From Phascolarctobacterium sp. (lineage in GTDB: Bacteria; Bacillota; Negativicutes; Acidaminococcales; Acidaminococcaceae): DNA of 33,841 nt. Positions 15,117 to 23,248 of the stretch are shown piece after piece. Every line of letters starts with the position of its first letter. Position 1 is the first letter of the stretch. The notes under the pieces are model-generated. The model was not told the origin of the DNA. It worked only from the letters and a program-made list of their open reading frames with translations, and searched no databases. Location: positions 1 to 33,841 of the forward strand of contig SFCN01000017.1 in NCBI GenBank assembly GCA_004558595.1. Direction: 5' to 3'. Both the position numbers and the translations under genes were made by a program.

Positions 15117-16967
15117 TTATTTCTTATCGTCAACGACTTCGGCGTCTACTACATCGTCATCGTGCTTTGCGCCGCCTTGTGCGCCAGCGCCTGCGCCTTG
15201 AGCGCCCTCAGCGCCCTTTTGCGCTTCGGTTTCCTTGTACAGCTCAGCGCTCAGCTCATAGAGCGGCTTGGTCAAAGCTTCGGTATCAGCCTTAATCTTA
15301 GCAAGGTCGTCACCCTTTACAGATTCCTTCAGAGTGTCTACAGCAGCTTTAACCTTAGCGATCAAATCATCCTTACCCTTGCCTTCCATGTCCTTCATGG
15401 TCTTTTCAGCTTGGTAAATCAGGTTGTCGGCTTGGTTTTTAACCTCAACGCCTTCCTTGCGTTTCTTATCAGCTTCAGCATTAGCTTCAGCTTCCTTAAC
15501 CATTCTCTCTACTTCGTCCTTATCCAAGGTACCGGAGGAGGTAATGGTAATCTTTTGTTCCTTACCGGTGCCCAGATCCTTAGCGCTTACGTTTACGATA
15601 CCGTTCGCATCGATGTCGAAGGCAACCTCAATCTTCGGTACTCCACGGGGAGCAGCGGGGATACCGCTCAGCTCAAAGCGGCCTAGAGTCTTGTTGTCAG
15701 CGGCCATTTCGCGTTCGCCCTGCAGAACATGGATATCAACGGAGGGTTGGTTATCAGCTGCAGTGGAGAATACTTGCTTCTTGGAAGTCGGAATGGTGGT
15801 GTTGCGGTCGATAATCTTGGTGAAGACACCGCCCAGAGTTTCAATACCCAAGGACAACGGAGTTACGTCCAGCAGCAGCACGGAGCCAGTGCCTTCCTCG
15901 CCGGAAAGTACGCCAGCTTGAATAGCAGCGCCTACAGCGACGCATTCGTCCGGGTTAACGCCTTTATAGGGCTCCTTGCCCATGAATTTCTTAATAGCAG
16001 CCTGTACAGCGGGGATACGAGAAGAACCACCAACCAGTACAACCTTGGAAATATCGCTGCTGGACAGACCGGCGTCGCTCATAGCTTGGCGAACGGGGCC
16101 CATGGTGCGTTCTACCAGATCAGCGGTCATAGCTTCGAATTTAGCACGGGTCAGATCCATATCCAAGTGTTTCGGGCCATCAGCACCTGCAGTGATGAAG
16201 GGCAGGTTGATATTGGTGCTCATAACACCGGACAGCTCGATTTTAGCCTTTTCAGCAGCCTCACGCAGACGTTGCATTGCCATGCGGTCGTTGGACAGGT
16301 CAATGCCCTCAGCCTTCTTGAATTCTTCAACCATCCAGTCCATGATCTTCTTATCGAAGTCATCGCCGCCCAGATGAGTATCGCCATTGGTAGCTTTTAC
16401 TTCGAATACGCCATCGCCTACATCCAGAATGGATACGTCGAAGGTGCCGCCGCCCAGGTCATATACCATGATGGTGTGGTCATCTGTTTTATCAATGCCA
16501 TAAGCCAGAGATGCAGCGGTAGGCTCGTTGATAATACGCAGCACTTCCAGACCGGCGATTTTGCCTGCGTCCTTAGTAGCCTGACGTTGGCTATCGTTGA
16601 AGTATGCCGGAACGGTAATTACCGCTTGGGTTACCTTTTCGCCCAGATATGCTTCAGCATCAGCCTTCAGCTTTTGCAGAATCATAGCAGAAATTTCTTC
16701 CGGAGAGTATTTTTTATCATCGATGGTTACACGATAGCTGCCCTCGCCCATATGACGTTTAATGGAGCTGATGGTTCTGTCAGGGTTAGAAACTGCTTGG
16801 CGTTTTGCCAATTGACCAACCAGACGCTCGCCATTTTTAGCGAAGCCAACTACGGACGGGGTCAGACGGGAGCCCTCTTGGTTAGTAATAACGGTGGGTT
16901 CGCCGCCTTCCATTACAGCAACAACAGAGTTAGTAGTACCTAAGTCAATACCAATTACTTTAGACAT
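15117..16967 (-). CDS. dnaK: Chaperone DnaK (Hsp70)
   Basis: 616 residues. The ATPase domain includes IDLGTTNS near 6-13, VYDLGGGTFDVS and VVLVGGSSRIPAV. The substrate-binding domain starts at ~390 (LLDVTPLSLGIET), and the acidic tail ends in EVVDD-KK. The N-terminal lobe lacks the ~20-residue insert typical of proteobacterial DnaK, so it is of the Firmicutes type. It works with DnaJ and GrpE, encoded on either side. SD AGGAGG sits well before the ATG. Both flanking spacers carry a related structured repeat in opposite orientation. Confidence 0.99.
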   Translation of the reverse strand: MSKVIGIDLGTTNSVVAVMEGGEPTVITNQEGSRLTPSVVGFAKNGERLVGQLAKRQAVSNPDRTISSIKRHMGEGSYRVTIDDKKYSPEEISAMILQKLKADAEAYLGEKVTQAVITVPAYFNDSQRQATKDAGKIAGLEVLRIINEPTAASLAYGIDKTDDHTIMVYDLGGGTFDVSILDVGDGVFEVKATNGDTHLGGDDFDKKIMDWMVEEFKKAEGIDLSNDRMAMQRLREAAEKAKIELSGVMSTNINLPFITAGADGPKHLDMDLTRAKFEAMTADLVERTMGPVRQAMSDAGLSSSDISKVVLVGGSSRIPAVQAAIKKFMGKEPYKGVNPDECVAVGAAIQAGVLSGEEGTGSVLLLDVTPLSLGIETLGGVFTKIIDRNTTIPTSKKQVFSTAADNQPSVDIHVLQGEREMAADNKTLGRFELSGIPAAPRGVPKIEVAFDIDANGIVNVSAKDLGTGKEQKITITSSGTLDKDEVERMVKEAEANAEADKKRKEGVEVKNQADNLIYQAEKTMKDMEGKGKDDLIAKVKAAVDTLKESVKGDDLAKIKADTEALTKPLYELSAELYKETEAQKGAEGAQGAGAGAQGGAKHDDDVVDAEVVDDKK

Positions 16968-16984
16968 TTGTTTTTCCTCCTATA

Positions 16985-17066
16985 GCGACTGTCGATAAAG
17001 CATCATCTGCTTCACAATTTTTCGTCGACGTACCTCCAGTACGACTCCTCAAAATTGCTCGCATCT
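16985..17066 (-). repeat. Structured intergenic element, copy B (grpE-dnaK spacer)
   Basis: Read on the minus strand it opens AGATGCGAG, then has a stem CAATTTT/AAAATTG, an internal loop GAGGAGTC opposite GTCGACGA and an apical GTACT-gga-GGTAC hairpin, and ends GAAGCAGATGATGCTTTAT and GTCGC. The flanks match copy A at most positions while all three paired segments differ compensatorily. It ends only 17 bases before the dnaK start, inside the predicted leader. Confidence 0.65.
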
Positions 17067-17120
17067 AATACTTTCTCACCAGTCTTGTTCGCAAAATATT
17101 TTAATAAGTTTATTTACAAT

Positions 17121-17714
17121 TTATTCATTCGCGTTGACGCGAACCTTACTATGACGAATTACCTTATCGCCCAGCTTGTAGCCCTTTTCGAAGACCATAT
17201 CAATGATTTCGTCCTCTAATTCAGGGTTATGCCCACGCATTACAGCTTCGTGGAGCTGCGGGTCAAATTTTTGGTCCTGGGCCGGAATCTCCTCTACCTT
17301 TAATTCACTAAAGGTAGCTTCAAATTGACGGCGAATCTTTTGCATACCAGTGATAACGCCCTCCATATCGGTGGCCTTGGCTGCGCTGGCTTCAGCGCGC
17401 TCAAAATTATCCAGCACCTTCAAGAATTTGCCTACCACACCGGCAGTCACGAAAGTGGAAAGCTGTTCCTTTTCCGTAGCAGTGCGGCGACGGAAGTTTT
17501 CAAAATCAGCCTGCAAACGCAACAGACGATTGGTTAATTCTTCAATCTTCACATCCTTGGGGTCCGGCTCCGCTTCCTTAGCGGGCTCCTCCTTGGTCTC
17601 AACTGTTTCCTCAGCCTGAGCTTCTTCAGTGGTGGCTTCTTGCTTTACTTCGGCATTTTCAGTGGCCTGAGCCTCTTCCTGAGCCATGGTGTCTTTTACA
17701 TCATTCTCTTGCAA
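17121..17714 (-). CDS. grpE: Nucleotide exchange factor GrpE
   Basis: 197 residues. A Glu/Ala/Thr-rich disordered N-terminus (~1-50) is followed by a long coiled-coil (KIEELTNRLLRLQADFENFRRR). The C-terminal beta domain has the signature GYKLGDKVIRHSKVRV. GrpE releases ADP from DnaK. The start is a TTG at 17712-17714, seven bases after AGGAGG; the first in-frame ATG is nine codons later and has no SD. It lies between hrcA (32-base gap) and dnaK. Confidence 0.97.
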   Translation of the reverse strand: MQENDVKDTMAQEEAQATENAEVKQEATTEEAQAEETVETKEEPAKEAEPDPKDVKIEELTNRLLRLQADFENFRRRTATEKEQLSTFVTAGVVGKFLKVLDNFERAEASAAKATDMEGVITGMQKIRRQFEATFSELKVEEIPAQDQKFDPQLHEAVMRGHNPELEDEIIDMVFEKGYKLGDKVIRHSKVRVNANE

Positions 17715-17746
17715 AGCACTTCCTCCTTTAACTGTATTTTATCATC

Positions 17747-18778
17747 CTATTTGTTACTTTCATGCTCAAACATGGTTTTCAAATATTTGTGCAGATAATC
17801 CATAACAGAAATTACCTTGCCATATTCCATGCGTGTGGGTCCCAGCACGGCCATAGTGCCCACTATCTTACCGTTTAAGCGGTAGGTGGCCTGCACCATG
17901 CTGCAATCCTGGATGCCGGAGAATTTGTTCTCGCTGCCAATGGTTATCTTAAGGCCGCTGTCCTCACCGGACTTCAGAAGGTCCCGCACCACGCGCTCCT
18001 CCTCTAGAATGCCTAGCAGGTTACGCACCCGCTCCACATCCCGGAACTCCGGCTGATTCAAAAGCTGCTTGGTGCCACCTAGGAACACCTTCTGCTCCAT
18101 ATGCTTATTGCGCAAACGTCGCAAAGATTGCACCAGAGAAGTAAAGAGCAGCTTGTCCTCGGTAATATTGCTATGTACCAGAGCCAAAAGCTCCTCGCTA
18201 ATATCGGCGAGCTCCTTGCCCTCCAGCAAGCGGCTAATTTTGCCTGCCAGATAATCCAATTCCTCAGGTCGCATGCCCAAAGGAATTTCTACCACGCAGT
18301 TGTCCACATTACCGTCATCAGTAATGATGCACAGGATGGCATGATGCTCATCCAGAGGCAAGAACTTCATGTAACGGAACCTGGCTCCCGCATCCCGGTT
18401 GGCCAAAACCATGGATACGTTCTGGGTCATACGGGAAAGAATCTTGGCGGTGGACTGGAAGATTTCGTCCAGACTTCTACGTCTTTCATTAAACCAACCA
18501 TTGATCAGCGCTCTTTCGTTATCAGAAAGGGCTCCTGGCTCAATCAAGGAGTCCACATACAAGCGGTAGGCTTGAGCCGAGGGTACACGTCCTGCCGAGG
18601 TGTGGGGCTGTTCCAGATAACCCAACAGCTCCAAATCACTCATCTCGTTGCGGATGGTGGCGGGGCTCAGTCCCAAATCATATTTGCGGGCAATGGTTCT
18701 GGAGCCAACCGGCTCAGCAGTCGAAATATAATCCTCAATTATGAGCTGGAGAATTTTTTTCTTTCTATCATTTAACAT
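17747..18778 (-). CDS. hrcA: Heat-inducible transcription repressor HrcA
   Basis: 343 residues, typical length. The N-terminal winged helix reads RKKKILQLIIEDYISTAEPVGS and SPATIRNEMSDLELLGYLEQPHTSAGRVPS. A GAF-like domain and an inserted dimerisation domain follow. HrcA binds CIRCE and represses the heat-shock operon; its folding is classically GroE-dependent. A perfect CIRCE lies 21 bases upstream of its own start, so it is autoregulated. It is the first gene of the hrcA-grpE-dnaK-dnaJ cluster. Confidence 0.98.
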   Translation of the reverse strand: MLNDRKKKILQLIIEDYISTAEPVGSRTIARKYDLGLSPATIRNEMSDLELLGYLEQPHTSAGRVPSAQAYRLYVDSLIEPGALSDNERALINGWFNERRRSLDEIFQSTAKILSRMTQNVSMVLANRDAGARFRYMKFLPLDEHHAILCIITDDGNVDNCVVEIPLGMRPEELDYLAGKISRLLEGKELADISEELLALVHSNITEDKLLFTSLVQSLRRLRNKHMEQKVFLGGTKQLLNQPEFRDVERVRNLLGILEEERVVRDLLKSGEDSGLKITIGSENKFSGIQDCSMVQATYRLNGKIVGTMAVLGPTRMEYGKVISVMDYLHKYLKTMFEHESNK

Positions 18779-18798
18779 ATTCCCACCTCATTTAGTTG

Positions 18799-18825
18799 TT
18801 AGCACTCATATCGTTGGAGTGCTAA
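18799..18825. promoter_or_regulatory. CIRCE operator (HrcA binding site)
   Basis: TTAGCACTC, a nine-base spacer and GAGTGCTAA form the full 27-base consensus with no mismatch. It lies just past the predicted transcription start of hrcA. An additional half-like TAGCACTCC at 18842-18850 overlaps the promoter spacer. Confidence 0.98.
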
Positions 18826-18837
18826 CATCTTGGTATA

Positions 18838-18866
18838 AGAATAGCACTCCCATCCTTTATTGTCAA
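18838..18866 (-). promoter_or_regulatory. Sigma-A promoter of the hrcA operon
   Basis: Minus-strand TTGACA (complement of 18861-18866), a 17-base spacer and TATTCT (complement of 18838-18843). The predicted start, near 18831, falls immediately upstream of CIRCE. Confidence 0.85.
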
Positions 18867-18934
18867 CAGCTTTTTCTAAAAAAACTGGCTCGTCACAAAT
18901 ATTTCAAATACTAAAGCGCTTGGGCAAAATAATA

Positions 18935-18960
18935 ACGGGCGAGGCTGCTTCCTCGTCCGT
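18935..18960 (-). terminator. Terminator of hemW
   Basis: A 10-bp stem ACGGACGAGG/CCTCGCCCGT (one wobble-type position) with a six-base loop is followed by TATTATTTTG on the minus strand. It begins six bases after the hemW stop, separating hemW from hrcA transcription. Confidence 0.85.
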
Positions 18961-18966
18961 CATAAT

Positions 18967-20262
18967 TTAAGCATCTACAAAGATAGCGAATATTTGGTTG
19001 CCTACCTCCATGCCCCTGGATGTGAGCCATAAGCGCTGTTTATCCCCATCGTATTGAACCAAGCCCTCCTTAATAAAAGGCTCCAGCTGCAGGCCATAGC
19101 GCTGCCACACATCCACACCGAAGCGTACCTGCGCCTCCGCAAGGTCGGCCCCTGCGACACGTCTTAAACCCATAAACATAAACTCTTCCAACTGCTGACT
19201 CGGTGTAATCGCTTCTATAGAGTATAGCTCGCTGGTGCGCCAATCCCTAAAGGTCAAAGCCTTCGCCGCTTCAATATATTCAGGGACTGTGCTTACTGCG
19301 GTGCGACGATAAGCGAAGTTAGCATGCGCTTCAACTGGATCCGCAGATGCCGAACTAGTTTGATGATCGCGGGCGTAGTATGTACTACGCTCGTCACTGT
19401 AGGTGCTATCATTTACAGCAAAGCCGCAGGCAGCAGCGCCGAAGGCTATGTAGGGGTGGTACTGCCAATAGACAGTATTATGCCTAGAATATTGCCCGTT
19501 TTTGGCATAATTGCTAATTTCATAACGCTCGAAGTCCGCCTCTGCCAACAATCTCTGCACAAGCTCGTACATGTCCGCTGCCTCATCCTCGTCCGGTAAA
19601 AGCATTTTACCGGATGTGACTAAGCGTTCCAAGGGTGTGCCTTCCTCTAGGATGAGGCCATACACGGACAGATGCTCAATACCGGTTTTGGTGAGCCTAA
19701 AAATCGTATCCTTTAAGCTAGCCAGGCTCTGCCCGGGCAAGCCGTAGATAAGGTCGCAGCTAATGCGACGAAAGCCAGCCTGCTTAGCCAGAGCGATGGC
19801 TTCCAATGCTTGCTGCGCTGTGTGAATGCGACCTATGTTCCGTAATTCTTCATCCTGCAGGGACTGCACGCCGAAGCTGATGCGGTCAAAGCCTGCGGCA
19901 CGCAGACGCTGCAGCTTAGCTAGGTCGGCTGTGCCAGGGTTCACCTCAATGGTAGCTTCAACTGTATTTTGCCAGAAGCCGTAGGCCTTCAAAGTGTTCA
20001 CAATACGCTCTAGGCAATCTGTAGGTAATAGGCTGGGCGTGCCTCCGCCGAAATACACTGTAGCGACAGCAGCGACCTTCCTCGCCTCCTCCCCTCGCAC
20101 CTCTATTTCATGGCACAGAGCCTCCGTATAGGCCCGCATTTCCCTCTCGCCAAAGCAAGCATAGGAAGCAAAATCGCAGTACAAACACTTCTGCTTACAA
20201 AAGGGGATATGTACATATATGGCTTGATATTGGCGCCAAGCCTTACTTTCAGTCAACTCCAA
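18967..20262 (-). CDS. hemW: Radical SAM heme chaperone HemW (HemN-like)
   Basis: 431 residues. The radical SAM cluster motif CxxxCxxC is at C22, C26 and C29, and the residue two after C29 is Phe, not the fourth Cys of true HemN. That marks HemW, a heme-binding chaperone, rather than coproporphyrinogen dehydrogenase. GGGTPS is at 72-77, followed by ISFGVQSL and YGLPGQSL, and a HemN_C domain fills ~330-425. The start is weak: an in-frame TAG lies eight codons upstream, only TTG codons are available, and no good SD precedes them. Its usual neighbour lepA is absent; hrcA follows, as is common. Confidence 0.93.
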   Translation of the reverse strand: MELTESKAWRQYQAIYVHIPFCKQKCLYCDFASYACFGEREMRAYTEALCHEIEVRGEEARKVAAVATVYFGGGTPSLLPTDCLERIVNTLKAYGFWQNTVEATIEVNPGTADLAKLQRLRAAGFDRISFGVQSLQDEELRNIGRIHTAQQALEAIALAKQAGFRRISCDLIYGLPGQSLASLKDTIFRLTKTGIEHLSVYGLILEEGTPLERLVTSGKMLLPDEDEAADMYELVQRLLAEADFERYEISNYAKNGQYSRHNTVYWQYHPYIAFGAAACGFAVNDSTYSDERSTYYARDHQTSSASADPVEAHANFAYRRTAVSTVPEYIEAAKALTFRDWRTSELYSIEAITPSQQLEEFMFMGLRRVAGADLAEAQVRFGVDVWQRYGLQLEPFIKEGLVQYDGDKQRLWLTSRGMEVGNQIFAIFVDA

Positions 20263-20295
20263 AGGTATACCAACTTTCTTCTATTAGAACAAATG

Positions 20296-20324
20296 TTGCT
20301 TTATGTTTAAAAATATGCTATAAT
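20296..20324 (+). promoter_or_regulatory. Promoter of the holin-like toxin mRNA
   Basis: TTGCTT, a 17-base spacer and a consensus TATAAT with extended TGn (ATGCTATAAT). The predicted start at about 20331 coincides with the first base of the GACAACCG repeat. Confidence 0.8.
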
Positions 20325-20330
20325 GTACTG

Positions 20331-20357
20331 GACAACCGTGTTTCAGGGTGGTTTGGC
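20331..20357 (+). repeat. Left inverted repeat of the toxin/antitoxin locus
   Basis: GACAACCG, seven bases, then GGGTGGTTTGGCC. The reverse complement of 20547-20572 reads GACAACCG, then CCCACAAGG and TGGGTTGGC. The two RNAs therefore begin with related hairpin-forming sequences. Confidence 0.65.
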
Positions 20358-20375
20358 CTCCAGTAACGAAGGAGG
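20357..20375 (+). promoter_or_regulatory. RBS-sequestering hairpin in the toxin leader
   Basis: CCTCC (20357-20361) can pair with GGAGG (20371-20375), the Shine-Dalgarno of the toxin, across a nine-base loop. Occluded SD sequences are typical of type I toxin mRNAs. The SD itself is a strong AAGGAGGTGAT-like match. Confidence 0.6.
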
Positions 20376-20384
20376 TGATGCTGT

Positions 20385-20471
20385 ATGAAGAACTACGATT
20401 TCAAGGATCTGATGTCCTTTGGTATGTTTCTCCTGGCATTGCTGACTTTCATCCGCTTGATGGTCCAGTAA
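20385..20471 (+). CDS. Small holin-like (type I) toxin peptide
   Basis: 28 residues: a short polar start (MKNYDFKDL) followed by a single hydrophobic helix (MSFGMFLLALLTFI) and a short RLMVQ end. This pattern matches the putative holin-like toxin family of Firmicutes, in which xxMxxFGxFxxALLTxx is the recurring core. The peptide is expected to insert in the inner membrane. It has its own strong promoter and SD and is followed by a hairpin. An antisense RNA converges on it from the minus strand. It is far too short for standard ORF cut-offs. An overlapping frame from the ATG at 20378 also stays open, but its product resembles nothing known. Confidence 0.8.
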   Translation: MKNYDFKDLMSFGMFLLALLTFIRLMVQ

Positions 20472-20491
20472 AATAATTTTCCCTAAAAAGA

Positions 20492-20529
20492 AAATCCATC
20501 CCAAACTTGGCAGAGCGCGGGATGGATTT
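20492..20529. terminator. Shared bidirectional terminator of toxin mRNA and antisense RNA
   Basis: An 11-bp perfect stem AAATCCATCCC/GGGATGGATTT has a 16-base loop. It is followed by CTTCTTTCC on the plus strand and by TCTTTTTAGG on the minus strand. It lies 20 bases after the toxin stop, so both RNAs would end in it and be complementary there. Confidence 0.8.
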
Positions 20530-20546
20530 CTTCTTTCCTAAACAAA

Positions 20547-20572
20547 GCCAACCCACCTTGTGGGCGGTTGTC
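20547..20572 (-). repeat. Right inverted repeat of the toxin/antitoxin locus
   Basis: Mirror of 20331-20357; see that entry. It forms the first part of the antisense RNA. Confidence 0.65.
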
Positions 20573-20583
20573 TTTCTACGTCT

Positions 20584-20611
20584 ATTATAGCATATTATGT
20601 ACTTTTTGCAA
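20584..20611 (-). promoter_or_regulatory. Promoter of the antisense RNA
   Basis: TTGCAA, a 16-base spacer and TATAAT with extended TGn. The ATATGCTATAAT block is identical to that of the toxin promoter. Its -35 begins only five bases from the argH stop. Confidence 0.75.
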
Positions 20612-20615
20612 GTCT

Positions 20616-22028
20616 TTAAATCTTAGCCTTCAGCTCAGCCAGCTTCGCTTCCTGTGCTGCCAGCACCTTGTCACCAAGGGCAAACTGCTTCTCATTTTCA
20701 GAGAAGGCCGGTCCACCATAGGAACGACGTGCTTCTACACAGTTAGCAGGGTCTAGGGCTGCCAACAAATCACTTTCAAACAAATCGGAGAATTGCTTGT
20801 ACTCCTCAATGGGAATCTCTAAGAGGAATTTACCCTTCTCAATAGCATAAGCCACGCATTTACCGACCACCTCATGGGCCTGACGGAAGGGCAAGCCCTT
20901 GCGTACCAAATAATCAGCCAAATCAGTAGCGTTGGAGAAGTCGTGAGCCACAGCCTGAGCCATCTTATCCACATTCACGGTCATAGTCAAAATCATATCA
21001 CGATATACGGCCAAGGTGAATTTCACAGTGTCGATAGCGTCGAAGAAGCCCTCCTTGTCCTCCTGCAAATCCTTGTTATAGGTCAGGGGCAGACCCTTAG
21101 CAGTGGTCAGCATAGCCATCAAATGGCCATAGACACGACCGGTCTTGCCACGTACCAGCTCGGAAATATCCGGGTTTTTCTTTTGGGGCATCATGGAAGA
21201 GCCAGTCGCGAAGGCATCATCCAGCTCCACAAAGCCAAACTCAGTGCTGCTCCACAGGCAAATCTCTTCGCTTAAACGGCTCATGTGCATCATAAGCGTA
21301 GAGGCGAAGGACAAAAATTCGATAACATAGTCACGGTCGCTAACTGCGTCCATAGAGTTGGGATACACAGTGCCAAAGTTTAGCTCCTCAGCCACCATAT
21401 GACGATCAATGGGGAAGGTGGTGCCAGCGATAGCGCCGGCGCCCAGAGGCATCAAATCCGCACCCTCCCACACGCCTAAAAGACGGCGGAAGTCACGCTG
21501 CAGCATATTGAAATAAGCCAGCAGGTGATGAGCGAAAGTAATCGGCTGCGCACGCTGCAGATGGGTATAGCCCGGCATCAAGGTTTTCTCGTGCTGCTTC
21601 GCTACGCTCAGCAGCGCTTCTTCGAAGCGCAGCAAAAGCTCGGCAATCTCCGTTACCTCGCGCTTCATATACATATGCATATCCAGCGCTACCTGGTCGT
21701 TACGGCTGCGAGCAGTGTGCAGACGCGCACCGGCGCTGCCGATGCGCTCGGTCAGACGAGCCTCCACATTCATGTGAATATCTTCCAGGTCCACGCTAAA
21801 TTCAAAATTACCAGCCTCAATATCAGCTAAAATATCCTTCAAACCAGCAATAATCTTCTCCCCGTCCTCTGCCGGAATGATGCCACACTTGGCTAGCATG
21901 CGCGCATGAGCCATGCTGCCACGGATATCCTCGTGATATAAACGCTTATCAAAATCAATGGACGCATTAAATGCGTCCACTAATTCATTGGTATTCTTAC
22001 TAAAACGACCGCCCCAAAGCTTTGCCAT
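20616..22028 (-). CDS. argH: Argininosuccinate lyase
   Basis: 470 residues. It splits argininosuccinate into arginine and fumarate, the last step of the pathway. Family blocks are intact: TARSRNDQVA near 105-114, the TH pair in PGYTHLQRAQP (T155-H156), and the mobile signature loop GSSMMPQKKNPD at 276-287 with catalytic Ser. The ATG shares one base with the argG stop (TAATG), so translation is coupled. No terminator was found between its stop and the antisense-RNA promoter, so readthrough across the toxin's complement is possible. Confidence 0.98.
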   Translation of the reverse strand: MAKLWGGRFSKNTNELVDAFNASIDFDKRLYHEDIRGSMAHARMLAKCGIIPAEDGEKIIAGLKDILADIEAGNFEFSVDLEDIHMNVEARLTERIGSAGARLHTARSRNDQVALDMHMYMKREVTEIAELLLRFEEALLSVAKQHEKTLMPGYTHLQRAQPITFAHHLLAYFNMLQRDFRRLLGVWEGADLMPLGAGAIAGTTFPIDRHMVAEELNFGTVYPNSMDAVSDRDYVIEFLSFASTLMMHMSRLSEEICLWSSTEFGFVELDDAFATGSSMMPQKKNPDISELVRGKTGRVYGHLMAMLTTAKGLPLTYNKDLQEDKEGFFDAIDTVKFTLAVYRDMILTMTVNVDKMAQAVAHDFSNATDLADYLVRKGLPFRQAHEVVGKCVAYAIEKGKFLLEIPIEEYKQFSDLFESDLLAALDPANCVEARRSYGGPAFSENEKQFALGDKVLAAQEAKLAELKAKI

Positions 22029-23248
22029 TATTTCAGGGTACCTTTCTTCATCATCGCACGAACCTGCAGGGGCAGACCGAACAGATTGATGAAGCCGGTG
22101 GCATCAGCTTGGTTGTAAACCTCGTCCTCGCCGAAGGTTACATATTCTTGGCTGTACAGGGAGTACGGGGATTTTACGCCTGCGCTGTAAATATTGCCCT
22201 TGTACAGTTTCATGCGAACAGTACCGGTAACAGTTTTTTGGGTTTCGTTTACGAAGCCATCCAGAGCCTCACGCAGGGGGCTGAACCACATGCCATCATA
22301 AACCAGCTCAGAGTAGCGGATGGAAACTTGTTGCTTGAAGGATTGGGTTGCGCGATCCAGGCACAGGTTTTCCAAATCATTGTGGCCGTAGTAGATGATT
22401 GCGCCAGCGGGGTTTTCATAAACGCCACGGGATTTCATGCCTACCAGACGGTCTTCAACCATATCGGTAATACCAACAGCGTTGCGAATGCCGATTTCAT
22501 TCAGTTTTTCTACCAATTTAGCGGGGCTCAGCTTTTCGCCGTTTACAGAAACGGGAACGCCTTCCACATATTCCAGTTCAACATATTCCGGTTTATCGGG
22601 AGCCTTTTCAGGAATATTGGTTACGATGAACAGCTCATCCTTCGGCGCATTCCAGGGATCTTCCAGATCGGAGCCTTCGTGGGACAGATGCCACATATTG
22701 CGGTCCATGGAATAGTCATGGTCATGGGATACAGGAATGGGAATATTGTGAGCAGCAGCGTAGTCGATTTCTTGGTCACGAGAACGCAGCTCCCATTCAC
22801 GCCAAGGAGCGATAATAGCCAAGTCAGGGTTCAGAGCTTTAATAGAAAGCTCAAAACGAACTTGGTCATTGCCCTTGCCGGTAGCGCCGTGAGCGATAGC
22901 GTCAGCGCCTTCAGCTTCAGCGATTTCTACCAATTTTTTAGCGATCAACGGACGAGCGAAGGAGGTACCCAGCAGGTATTTCTTCTCATAAACAGCGCCA
23001 GCCTTAACGGTGGGCCATACATAATCTTTAATGAACTCTTCCTTCAAATCCAGAATGTAGCATTTGCTAGCGCCGGTTTTAATAGCCTTGTCATGTACGG
23101 GGTCCAGCTCATCACCTTGGCCCAGGTCAGCACAAGCAGCGATAACCTCGCAACCATTGTAGTTTTCCTTCAACCAAGGAATGATTACGGATGTATCAAG
23201 GCCACCGGAGTAAGCCAGAACTACTTTTTTAATGTCTTCTTTTTTCAT
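22028..23248 (-). CDS. argG: Argininosuccinate synthase
   Basis: 406 residues. It joins citrulline and aspartate using ATP. The N-type ATP pyrophosphatase loop AYSGGLDTS is at 12-20. ATGKGNDQVRFE, the SRDQEIDYA region and GVYENPAGAI follow in the expected order. It is the first gene of an argGH pair, with its own promoter in the 129-bp gap after argF and SD AGGAGG upstream. Confidence 0.98.
   Translation of the reverse strand: MKKEDIKKVVLAYSGGLDTSVIIPWLKENYNGCEVIAACADLGQGDELDPVHDKAIKTGASKCYILDLKEEFIKDYVWPTVKAGAVYEKKYLLGTSFARPLIAKKLVEIAEAEGADAIAHGATGKGNDQVRFELSIKALNPDLAIIAPWREWELRSRDQEIDYAAAHNIPIPVSHDHDYSMDRNMWHLSHEGSDLEDPWNAPKDELFIVTNIPEKAPDKPEYVELEYVEGVPVSVNGEKLSPAKLVEKLNEIGIRNAVGITDMVEDRLVGMKSRGVYENPAGAIIYYGHNDLENLCLDRATQSFKQQVSIRYSELVYDGMWFSPLREALDGFVNETQKTVTGTVRMKLYKGNIYSAGVKSPYSLYSQEYVTFGEDEVYNQADATGFINLFGLPLQVRAMMKKGTLK

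Larger units (their letters stand above)
20492..20577 (-). ncRNA. Predicted antisense antitoxin RNA
   Basis: A strong minus-strand promoter and the shared terminator define an RNA of about 85-90 nt with no ORF. Its 5' end forms a hairpin around CCCAC-AAG-GTGGG. Its 3' end is complementary to the toxin mRNA's 3' end. This is the classic layout of a type I antitoxin; expression is inferred only. Confidence 0.6.

Noticed and set aside
15729..16943. Long antisense open frame opposite dnaK (about 400 codons, plus strand)
   Set aside because: It is a codon-usage shadow of dnaK: no SD, no recognisable domain, and it lies wholly within a certain gene.
20378..20476. Alternative frame over the small toxin gene (MLYEELRFQ...)
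   Set aside because: It overlaps the toxin frame, its ATG is only two bases from the SD, and its product has no hydrophobic helix or known relative.
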